In this document: positions 11,225 to 21,641 of the stretch, one piece after another | Layout: the number at the start of each line of letters is the position of its first letter | Position numbering within the stretch: position 1 is the stretch's first letter | NCBI GenBank assembly: GCA_025024175.1 | Contig: QCXZ01000041.1 | Span: 44,759,786 to 44,823,785 of the forward strand | Direction: 5' to 3' | DNA length: 64,000 bases | From: Rhyzopertha dominica | Taxonomy: Eukaryota > Arthropoda > Insecta > Coleoptera > Bostrichidae | The notes under the pieces: generated by a model | Told to the model about the DNA's origin: nothing | The model's input: the letters and a program-made list of their open reading frames with translations, nothing else | The model's database searches: none | Position numbers and translations under genes: made by a program

Positions 11225-11806
11225 ACAAGACCATCAAGCAGAGTGTGGAATGCATTTATACTAATTTATGTAGAGCATTTTGATCGAGTCAGTTTTGAAG
11301 GTTTGAGGTATTGACAATCGACCGCTAACTTAGCTAAAATCGTATCTAACGTGCAACGTGCCTACGTTTCGTAGGTGTTCCGCAAGGGTCTCATTTTGGT
11401 ACTATATTTTTCCCTTAACTTAGCTTTTCGTGAGTGTTCACGTGTTAGTTTTCGCAGGTGATATCAAGCTGTTTAGGGTTGTTAATTGTCCCCTGGTGAT
11501 AATTTGTTGTTGCAGGGCTCTCTGGACCGTACCAACTTGAAAATAAATAAAGCCAAATGCATTTTTTTAGGATTCAGCGAAAACAGATCAAATTACCACT
11601 TTTATTACAATATTTCTGGTAGAGTTCTTGAACAGGTTAGTAATATCGTGAATCTTGGTTTTATTTTGCGTGGAATCCTGACTTATACACTTTATATTGA
11701 TGATGTGGTTGTCCGTGCTAATAAAATCCTTGGATTTGTTAAATATAAATCGATTGAGCTTTATGATATGCGGTTATATTTATCTTTTCTATTCGTCTCA
11801 TATTAG
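11225..11806 (+). pseudogene. Jockey-like LINE reverse transcriptase relic
   Basis: The plus strand shows reverse-transcriptase blocks in order across several frames: near 11260 a IYTNLCRAFDRVSFEGL stretch (motif A region, FDxVxxxxL), then a degraded VPQGS-like block near 11370-11400, then an open segment 11486-11806 with NLKINKAKCIFLGFS, YNISGRVLEQVSNIVNLGFIL and RANKILGFVKYKS. In Jockey-like non-LTR retrotransposons this run follows the YADD motif. The YADD itself is not intact. Endonuclease and gag parts are absent. Stops and frameshifts show it is dead. Confidence 0.7.
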
Positions 11807-13501
11807 ACCATTGCAGCAATGAATCGTCAGGAAAATGTTTAGTACTTGTGCTTCAAATTTCATACAGAGTATTCTACTGCGTAGAAGAATATATTGGTCT
11901 CTTAACTTTGATTTATTATTTTTATTCAAAGTTTTTTTATTGCTACCCGCTTCTCAATGCCTTATAGTTCATTTTTTTCTAGCAAATCGTTTTAAATAAT
12001 AAATAAGGAATCTTAAGTATATTTTTAATGTTGTTATTAGGATAAATCATAATTTAAAAATTACATTGTTGACTATATTTGTACGGGACAAAATAAATAC
12101 CGACAAAAGAAACATTTTTTGCTGTTAAAATGCATTTAAACAGTTCACAATAATTTAGAGCTTTTTCTATAGGCCAAACTTAAAAGGTTTCTATTCTATT
12201 TCGACATATTACCTACATGTTTCCTCCGTTGCATTTTTGCATGAACTGTATATACATTGTTCTTTTCATTTTAGAGAAAAGTAAATATACAATGGTTTTA
12301 TATCTTAGCGGAGCGATATTAGAGGTATAGTTTTTGTAGAAATTAACCCTACCTCATTGAATCTGGATGACGACGATATTTTATAGCGGGTGCTATCGCT
12401 TCCGTATCAAGATGGGTCGCCATAAAAATCCGAACGTAATGTTCACAATCGACATATTTATTGCACGCCCTGCCAGAACCGGGGCAACAAATTTTACAAC
12501 CCTCCCAAGCTTCAAAAACATCCCCTTACACCTGTCCATGCTGGCACCGCCTGGCTATATGTGGAGCTGATGCTTTGTGAAATCATCAACCTGTTTGTAA
12601 CTCTCGATGTCACACCTGCACACCTGTGAGGATTACCTAGGCTTGTATGCAGAACTGCAAAGGTTGCCATATCGGTAGCTAAAATTGCTATAAGCTTCTT
12701 TTTTTAAATAAGCGCGGTTACTGCGTGCTACACTACACCTTTTTTTATAATCATATTCGTATCCCTGACATATACAGAATGTTCGGCAACTGGAGGATCA
12801 TATACACATTCCTGAGGCCTATTGAGTCAAAAAGCGACTTAATTTGACCTAACCTAATATAGTTAAGCGTTCTGGCAATTATCTTTCATCACCTTTATGC
12901 GGTCTTTTGCTATTTTAGTTTTACACCATTATATCAGAAGATAGAGCAGCGTCACTTTTCAAGAACTTAACGTTTGTTAATTAATATGTTGAGTAAGGGT
13001 GATATATAAAGTTAAAAGGTAAGTAAACTTCTGTTTACATAACTTTAACATTGCGTCATTATTGACGTATTTCTATTACCATTATAAGATACCCGTGAGC
13101 ACGACGGAGAGAGAATAACGACACTGATTTAGGTTGGTATGTAACAATGTAAAATGTTGATAGGTTTATGATTGACAGTGACAACTGGCTGCCACTGCAT
13201 TTATTTGATAGTTTATGCTTTAAGTACATGACATGAATGTAATGTACATGAATTGCGTAACTATACGAGTTCTATAGCGTATTTCAAGTATTATACCGGG
13301 TTTTTTATGCATTACGACATGTCAGTTTGTCAGTGTCAATTCTGACGTTAATATGGTATGGCTTGGTATTCACCCAGCCGGTACATCTGGCAACAATAAG
13401 GACAAGTGACTACACTAATTCATGACGTAATTTTCAAATTCTGTTAACAGCGGTACAGATATGTATTTTATCTGTCACACCAATTTTGTGGCGTAATTTG
13501 T
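11807..13501. other. Non-coding; GC-richer patch 12360-12690; possible element end at 12775
   Basis: No gene is supported. Positions 12360-12690 are compositionally distinct from the flanks. TACAGAATGTTCGG near 12775 resembles the TACAGGGTGT-type ends of insect MITEs, but I found no partner end. Confidence 0.3.
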
Positions 13502-13509
13502 GTTAGCGC

Positions 13510-14836
13510 CATGGGCGTACCGAAGGGGGGGGGGCAAAGGGGAGCAGCTGCCGCCCCCCCCCTGGACCTGGGTTGCCAATTGTGGGCCCTTCCAATTTCC
13601 CATACATTTAGCTGGTTAATTATGTGTGTACACCTAAAAATTGCCTTATTTACAAAATTATAAATTCAGTAAAATTTGTAGGCAAGTGTAGTTCACAATT
13701 TTCATCCAGAGCTCATATTTGACCCTTGCAAATGACCTCTAATAAGTTGTTGTCAAATGGTTTCCAAGCTTAATCGATACCGTGTGCGTTTTGAAGCTAT
13801 AACTGCTACATTCTTGTTGTTACGAATCGTTGTCTTAGGGCAGATATAGCTTTAAAAGACTGTCTTGGTCAGGATGAGTCATAACATGATTTCTGCTTAG
13901 TTCAGCTCTTCTACATTTCCTATAAAGATTGTTCAACTAACTACTGTTATATGGAATCACATCAGAATCTGTCAAATATTCCGTGATAACTCTAACTTTT
14001 GTACCAAATTTCTAAATTCACATTACATTTTAACAATTAATACAAAAAAAAACTAAAAATCCATCCGAACTCACGTTTATGAAAGCCAATTTAATTAATA
14101 TAAGTTTTAGGAATCCAGTAACAGCATTATCAGCACGAATTAAATACGGTGTGTTGTTAAAAATGCAATTACATATATTTCAGTTTATTTAAATGAAGCT
14201 TAATTTGGCTAAAATATTAAATAGTCGGTTAATTTTTGAGAGCAATGCACTGGCGATCTAAGAAGGTTGGCTTGATGCATAATGCTGAGGCATTTGTCAT
14301 TTTTAAGTTAAGTTTTAATGATGTTAGTTATCCATAGAGTCTCTTTCCCTGGGGAGTAAAAATTACTACAATTGTATTTTTAGCACCTATACATATGAAC
14401 TCCCAGCTTAAATTTTTAAAGCTTCTGGTGTGAGAAGTTGAAACTGTACTAAAAGCGCATCGGTTAATGCATTAGTCTTTGATATGTGTTAATTCTGAAT
14501 CAGAAATCGTGTTCCTATTAGTAGAACTTTTAAGGTGAAATTTATGTTCCTTTGGTACTTCGTATGATATCGTTATACAATATGTGGATCACGGATCTTT
14601 ATTCTCCCAAATAAAATCTATCAACTCATTTTTTGGTAAAATGACGGAATTAGTAACAAAGATGTTTTAAGTCGCCTTGCAGAAAATCCACGAAGATTAT
14701 TCATGGAATAAATACTTCATTAATTACATAAATACCTATATCTTATAAACATTTATTATAACTTTTTATGTTGAATTATACTCTACAGGACGTTCCTGCT
14801 TTGCCCGCCCTAGAGCAGAAGCTGGGTACGCCCATG
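13510..14836. mobile_element. Non-autonomous hAT-like element
   Basis: The left end CATGGGCGTACC (13510-13521) is matched by GGTACGCCCATG (14825-14836). Just outside lie GTTAGCGC (13502-13509) and GTTAACGC (14837-14844), an 8-bp duplication with one mismatch, as hAT transposons make. G-rich and C-rich subterminal tracts (13525-13562) followed by GCAGCTGC-type sequence are typical of insect hAT elements. The roughly 1.3 kb interior contains no recognisable transposase. Confidence 0.75.
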
Positions 14837-14844
14837 GTTAACGC

Positions 14845-16640
14845 CAATTTGGAATTTAAATATTATGTGGACTGTGTTGGGAAATCTATCTTAAATGAAT
14901 GGCAACAACGTTGTCCTCCGTGTTTCTTTTCCTTAGGGAATCTAGGAGTTGCAGAATGGGGGGTGAAATGGATTGTAAAAGACAACCACAATTCGGCTAA
15001 TTCTGCTGGCACGCACGATATTTTAGCTTCAGTGGCAGAATTTTGACGGAGTTTGCGCTCCTAAATGCAAATTTAAATTTTCTCGTTAAAATTTTGTATT
15101 TTTTATCTATTCTATAGCGCCCTTCCTGCACATTCCTTTTGTAACACCAGACTGACACTTCACCAATTTGGCAACACCGTTGTCACTGCTCGATTCGTCA
15201 GCATCCTCTCGAAATGTATCCCTATTCATTCACATCTTACATTCCAGGCTAACGAGATTACGGTTTTAACGTTCCATTGTAAATTTAGTGCTTAGGCCGC
15301 ATCCTGTATAATTCGATGTGAAAAAGGATTTTCCCAGTTGCCTTTACGAAGTTGTTGCGCAATCGGTGTTAGGGGGAAGGGCGTGACCTGGGGGCCGTGG
15401 CGTTTTGTACACAACACTTCAAATACGTGGGGTGGTGAATGTTAACTCGCAACAAGTCGCTATGAATGAATATTCAGGGGTAAGAGCTTTGGCGGTTTCG
15501 AATTAGAACTTAGTTGAGCGAAATGCTCGTTTTACCCTTATTTGCTCAACCAGTGCCCAAAATAGATGCTTTTGATGATAATATGAGTACAGAGAAACAT
15601 ACTAATATATAGTATTTTTGATGCTAGTTTCGCTGAGAGAGCTCATTTATACCCAGAGTCTGTTTTTATGTATGCGTTTTGGGATGTTGACTTTTTCTTT
15701 CTCCATTTGCAAGAATATTTTTATTGGCACATTTTACTTCGGTAGTCATTTTAAAATCTTCATTAAATCGTCTGGCGGTGGTGTACGAACTACGACGGAG
15801 GTTGGTACTATAGAAATCTTATTTGTTACATAGAACGCTAATATATAAGACTTGCGCGTCAAAAATCTATGCCAATACGTGTGTTGGCGAAAGAAGCAGT
15901 GGGTTTGCGGCGCATGTTTAAAACGTACAATTTTAGGACATCGAAAAGGTCTGTCTTTGTCTCTCATCTGTCTGCCCCTGTCAGTGTGTTACTTCAGGTC
16001 GTACAGGTTATGTTTAGGTTCAAAAAATGCGGTATTTGATAACCCCAATTCCCATTTTTGTTAAGGTATGTAAAAAAATTTGATTCGTTATTTTATTACC
16101 TAGAATTTTTACACATTTTTTTTCTGTTTCTATCCAAAAACGTTTCATTTGGAAATTCTTGTCATTATTGTCAAAACGAACACGAAAGATTACCTTCCGG
16201 GCCTTCCAAACAAGCAGGGCCAATAATAATTTTAAAAAAATACGCGAAATTGTCGAAAATACCGTTGGAAATTTGTTGCCTGGTTAAGTCTCGTCTCTAA
16301 AATTTGACTGAACATGTCCGTGTCTCTTTCTTCATCTCGTACATATTACTGACAGTGCCGTAAATTTTAAAGAACGTAAATACATAAATGACAGCGGTTG
16401 ACAGACATCGACCGGCACGAACCTATAATATTTAACCCGTAAACCGATGTTGCATTTTCTAACAGTTCCTTTAGTACAAAAACATTTAATATGTGATTTT
16501 CTGTAGCCAACCCTGGTTTTAGGCTCATAATTGTTAGTCCGGTTCTGACTTGCTTTCAATGCGATTGCGCCAACGGGCCCTGCGCAGTTTCAATTCAGCA
16601 CAAACTTGTACTTATGTATTTAGCGCTCTATGTAAATATA
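14845..16640. other. Non-coding; GC-richer island at about 15290-15530
   Basis: No gene is supported. An open frame at 14768-15046 starts inside the hAT terminal repeat and runs across its junction, so it is not a gene. The stretch 15290-15530 is GC-richer and non-repetitive. Confidence 0.35.
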
Positions 16641-16644
16641 TGAT

Positions 16645-16832
16645 TTCTGTGGTTGGTACGGTCTGTAAGTACAGAGACCTACATCGCCAGTTGCCGGATC
16701 ATTTTGAAAATCGGTGTGATTTATCTAGCAGGAGCATCACGAACTACGACGTCATTTTAGCCTAAAGTTAACCAACTATCTCCACTACCAGGTATTCAAG
16801 ATACAAGTGTGCACGTCATACTGGAGGATGTA
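16645..16832 (+). repeat. Dispersed repeat, copy 2 (partner at 8938)
   Basis: Same-orientation relative of 8938-9125. GGTACGGTCTGTAAGTACAG and the following AGACCTACAT are nearly identical, and AAAGTTAACCAACT near 16765 matches AAGTTACCCACTT in the partner. The copy has ACTACGACGTCATTTTAG downstream of the core where the other has related sequence upstream, so rearrangement is possible. Confidence 0.6.
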
Positions 16833-19800
16833 ATTAAGATACATCCACTCAAAACTTTTTTGTTTTAGCTCTGTTTATAGAAAGATAGCAGTTTGTGATG
16901 TAACTAGATTGACTGAAGTTTTATTGCATCTGGCTGTACATTATACGTACTTTCTTGCATCACAATGTGCATAAGTACATTATTGTATTAAAAATGCAAA
17001 AAATCTGTTATATTTATAAAGCGTTAAGTGTTAATTCATTTTAACATAAATATTTAACAACTTTATCTTATTTGAAACGTAAATAATATGTACCTTTCTT
17101 TACAGGTGAGTCAAACCTTTTTTAACTCCACATACCGCAACATGCAATCGGACCGATCAAATTGAATGCTCAGTAAGTAAAAAATTAGTTGTGTTTGTAT
17201 GTATGTTTACGAATTACCAGGAACCATTATAATAGTATTGTTCTAAATGCAAATTTAATGTCGATGTAAAAATGTAAACAGTGACCAAGTATTAACTGCA
17301 ATAAACTGAAAGGTACTGTGAAATATAGTTCTATTACAAATTACATAATATTATAAGCAAACAATAAATGTGTTTGTGTTTGTAAGATTTGTATTTTCAG
17401 GTATATAACAACACCAAATTAATATGAAATATTTAACTTTGCAATTGTTTATTAGTCGCCTTTGACATGGTTAGATGTAGTGTAAAGGAAATGAAATAAA
17501 ATGTAACGATTTCAACAAATTTGTTTTTGGCAGATAATTTAATAGTGCGGGAACTGAATTGAATTGAAGTTGCAGTTACAGTAGGTAATGTATTGTCTAG
17601 TTTTTCCATTCTCTGCGCGAGATTGTCACATAAAGGTTATAATTTATGAGACTAGCTTCATGATTAAATGATATAATGCCTGTGTTTGTAACACTACAAC
17701 GTAGGCTCCTGCTATTCTTAAATTACAAAATTGTCCTTACCTCGGACCTTTGTGGAATGAAATTGTAGAAACCACTACCAATTGGGATAATAATTTCTTA
17801 TGTTCGTTTAAAAAGCATTCGCTGATAATTATCCATGATTAAAAATACTAATGTCCATGCTTTTTCAACCCCTAGCTTATTTCTTAATTAAGAATGCGCT
17901 AGCATGAAGGTACTGAAAATTAGTACCACTGAAGCTGAATAAGCAGTTGCACAAAGAAATTGTTTTAACACGTACTTTCCATCAGCTTTTGATAACCACC
18001 ACTGAATTGCGGCAATATTTTTCGTAGTTTCTTTAGGGAACTTGATGATTTGAAGGGAAAACAACGAGCATTAAATAATATTAGCAAAGGTAATAATAAT
18101 CCAGTGTAGTTTCTAAAGCTAAAAGCCAACATTTTATGTTGTTGAGGCGATACCTCCATCTGCACCAAATATATTTTTTTAAATTAGAAATATACCAAAC
18201 AAATGTGCATAGTGTCATCTATTTGATCCACTCCTAAGTAGGATGTATGGACAAAAGGCCATCTCTCTCCAAACTGCAGGGACTTGCGAGTTTCGTAGGC
18301 AGAAATCTACCAAAACTTGACGAAAATTGCTTTAAGCTTAATAATTAACGGCCATCTATTTTGGTTCGCAAGCTAGACTCCGTGACCTGTTTTTTCATTG
18401 TTACACCCCATTGGAAAGGGTAACACTTTTGATTGATTGATAACTAAATATTTTGTTGTCAATTTTATGTCACATTCATCTGGTGCTAGCATAACTTGAA
18501 CATTGGCAAAACTGAGTATGAAAAGTAGTTCTCCAATTATTGTTATTCCTCCTATTCCTTCGTATGAACGTTTTTAAGTACAGTTTAATTAAATAAGACT
18601 ATACATCCTGGTCTTGAGCCTTTAGTAGGAAATATAGCTTCTGACACATATACTCCTTGTTTGACGTACTTATACTATATTATTTTGATATAATTTTCTG
18701 TTAAAGTTGACTGTATTGTTTGATATACTTAACAAAACAGAGTAAGGTGAATTTCATCCACTTCGATCTTCCCCTAAGTCTTCAGCTTGTTCTAATATTT
18801 TCCCTTATAGTCTGCTCATTGAGTTGCTCACAGTTAAACATCTATGCCTATTCGAATCTTGTTCCCCTTTATGTATATAATTATATGTTACATACCTCCA
18901 ATTTATTTGGATTTATTAATAAACACTAATTCATTAAGGTCCTACCTCCTTTGATAAGCTCTACAAAAATGCTTCAGGTTCAGCTTTTCTATTATTTTTC
19001 ATTTACGTAAGTTTTAATTTCTTTCGTATGAAATAAATTGTCGGTTGTTTCGTTTCTATTATAATGTTTCATTTACTTACTAATAAGTATTATTGAAACT
19101 TATTTTTTTGATATTGTCCTTTAACGTTTTTGGGGGTTTGTCATACTTGTGTAGATTGTGCTACACCTCCGATATCGATTTAGTTTAATTTAGCCTCCCA
19201 ATTGCTATATTATTATTAATATTCAGACAACGCTATTATCAAGGAATACTTAGAGCATTTTGGTCTTTACAACTCTAATCATTAGCATTGAATTCTTACT
19301 TCCAAGTATAACATAATCACCTTCATTTAAGCAGCTCAACCTGCCTACCGACTGCAGGCGTTCCATTTTTTCTCCGAAGATCCTCGCGAGTGGGCTTGGG
19401 GCTTTGCGCGCACCGTCTCCGATCCCGCTCTAAAGTACTTTGAGGAAAGGGGGAAACGTCGATAAATAAGCCACAGAAGTTCCTTTATGCCAGATTTACC
19501 AGATTCTTTGTTCTCATATTCCCATTATCTGAGCGGTTCGGGAATACTTTCTTTTTACGGCCTCCCGACGTCTCTCGAGGAGCAGCACGACTGAAAAGGA
19601 CCTAATGTACCACGTCGAGATTGAGGAGAATCCCGCATTATAATAGTGCGATTAGAATCAGGCTCTTTTCGGATCCTCCGTGGGGAGAATAATGCCAAAG
19701 GCAGAATAAATGCAGTTAGAAGGGCAGTATGTAAAATCTTAAGAATAAAGTCAAAATCAATTTTCTGTTGGTTGTAAAATTATCATTCAGCCTCATTTAA

Positions 19801-20147
19801 TTATTTGACATAAATTTATTTCGGAACACGTGGCTTTAAGAATGGCGGTCGAAGGGCAAATATGTAAACTTTGTCGCTTGTAACGCGCTGTCATAAGAAA
19901 CCCAATACTTGATACTAACCTCAGTCACAGGTCAGTACATGTGCTCTCTGTTTGCCCTTTGGAATCCATCTTGTCTAACGTAATTTTAAACAGCTGTATG
20001 GTACTGCAGCACTGACGCAGTACGATTAGCCGTAAGGATAGGACACGCAAAACTGTATGCCACTGGCGCGTAAGGAATAAGTGTTCAAATTTCTGTTAAA
20101 TATTAACAAATTTGTTATACATATATTTATACTTTATTACTTACGTA
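16833..20147. other. Non-coding; GC-rich island at about 19335-19720
   Basis: No gene is supported. Most of the interval is AT-rich. The island at 19335-19720 is the most GC-rich stretch in this part of the window, with many CpGs and no repeat structure I could see; it may be a conserved regulatory segment. Confidence 0.4.
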
Positions 20148-20431
20148 CAATGTAAGGTTATGAAGGAGAATAGGAGGGCAGATGCCCTCAGTGCCATCTA
20201 TGCGGAACTCTGCGAGCTAGGCGGTCTATAACTCTGATAGACACCGGCCTAGTGCAGGTTCCTAGGGATGACTCCGGGGAGGCTCCCCGTATAGCTTTGA
20301 TTAAATAAATAATCTGCCCTGGTCAGTTCGCTCTCTACCCCTGCCTGATGAGCCCCAACAGGGCGAAACTAGTCGCAGGGTGAGAGCGAACTGACCAGGG
20401 CAGATTATTTATTTAATCAATGTAAGGTTAT
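20148..20431 (+). mobile_element. Short retro-insertion carrying a hammerhead ribozyme, with 14-bp target-site duplication
   Basis: CAATGTAAGGTTAT occurs at 20148-20161 and again at 20418-20431, bracketing about 256 bp. The inserted sequence begins GAAGGAGAATAGG and contains two stable hairpins (around 20216-20257, with CTAGG...CCTAG ends, and 20275-20290). It ends in a hammerhead ribozyme enclosed by 39-bp perfect inverted arms, 20297-20335 and 20382-20420. No coding sequence is present. Hammerheads are known in Penelope-like elements and in short non-autonomous retroelements; this insertion fits a short non-autonomous relative. The right arm overlaps the target-site duplication by three bases, so the precise ends are ambiguous. 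Confidence 0.75.
20336..20382 (+). ncRNA. Type I hammerhead ribozyme, complete core
   Basis: A self-cleaving RNA motif. CTGATGA (20345-20351) is followed by stem II GCCC/GGGC with loop CAACA (20352-20364), then GAAA (20365-20368). Stem III is only the palindrome ACTAGT (20368-20373). The cleavage triplet is GTC (20372-20374), cutting after C20374. Stem I pairs CCCTGC-side bases (20339-20344) with GCAGGG (20375-20380) and continues into the long inverted arms with two bulges. Every nucleotide of the conserved core is canonical. A three-base-pair, loop-less palindromic stem III is characteristic of retroelement hammerheads, which are thought to act as dimers. Confidence 0.85.
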
Positions 20432-21389
20432 ATAATACCGAGCATGACATGTAAAAGAATCACTATCCTACCTAAATAATACTACAAATATCTACTGTGA
20501 AAAATTTAAATAAAATAAATGCCGTCGCTACTGCTACTTTCTCCTAAACTTATTATAAAAATTTTATTGAAGTCTGTTTTATTTTCAAGCTCAATGGGTT
20601 ATGAAAATATGTTATTATTAAAAGTTGAGCAAAGTCTTACTTATTTATCTACAAACCATCTAAGCGTGAACTTTTTGACCATCCATCGTGTAGTCTTGAC
20701 TTGGCACCAGTAACTTTTATATATGTCGAGAATTAAAGTCATTTTTAGACGGACAACGTTTCATCACAAATTAAGGGTTCCAGTAGGCTGACAAAATGCT
20801 CATGGTCGGGTTGGCGGCACAGTTCTTTGAAGAGGGCATTTAAAAGCCTGTGTCACAAATGACAAGTGTTTCACTTCTAATAATAAAATTTTTTATGTAA
20901 AGGGATCTTACTTTTGTAACCCATCGGAGGCTGTGGTTTTCTGAAAATACTTCAGGCTTTATAAATATTTTTTTTTAATTTTCTTAACGTGATCGTAGCG
21001 TTTCTTCCATTCATTCGATGCAACCTTGCTACATTTTTCTAATTTTCTAATTTATGCTGTTGTATTTTCTGTGGAAACATTATATACATATTTATATACC
21101 ATATTAGCTCGATGGAGTAGTAAACGTAAAACTGTTTATCCTTGTTTGTTTTTTCGAAATAGCTAATACGAAGTGATCTGATCTCATGTCTCTTAATAAG
21201 TATTATCCTATTCAGATCATCACCTCAACTCCATATGAAGCAATATATCTCTTAATGTATCGTTGGAGCCATGCTATTCTAACTAGGTCTTTTATTTGAT
21301 TATTAAGTTTAGCTGAGGTAACACTATTTCCTTCCGTTGCATACAATACGCCTCAAATGAGTTATGTACCTTATACTCTGCTAAACCCG
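20432..21389. other. Non-coding, nothing recognised
   Basis: AT-rich, no supported gene or repeat. Confidence 0.3.
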
Positions 21390-21641
21390 TCATCGACCTG
21401 CTTTATTTTGAACTCTTCTTTCAAGTGACTTAAAGACTGAATTTCCGCTATTTTCGGATGTATCAGAATCACCTTCACTAACAATTCTCTCGAGAGTTCT
21501 CACCGAGACTCCCGCTGCATCTGACGTGTTTTGCTTAACGTCTTGTAAGGTATCTGAAGTGCACTTTTCATTTTTGAAATAGTTATAAACCCTTATTTCT
21601 CTCGCTGTACTCCGTAAAACTTCTCTGTCACTTTTTGGCAT
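21390..21641 (-). pseudogene. N-terminal HTH exon of an insect Tc1/IS630-like transposase
   Basis: The minus-strand frame starts MPKSDREVLRSTAREI and continues with SDAAGVSVRTLERIVSEG, a helix-turn-helix of the kind found at the N terminus of a widespread insect transposase family with a DDE_3 catalytic domain. It stops after about 83 codons at a run of basic residues, where an intron or deletion is expected. No catalytic domain follows on this strand. The same family supplies the C-terminal relic at 37.7-38.4 kb and the HTH exons at 39.1-39.4 kb. It may be a leftover exon or part of a non-autonomous element whose TIRs I could not define. Confidence 0.55.

Noticed and set aside
14768..15046. 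92-codon open frame
   Set aside because: It begins inside the hAT right terminal repeat and crosses the element boundary, so it is a chance frame.
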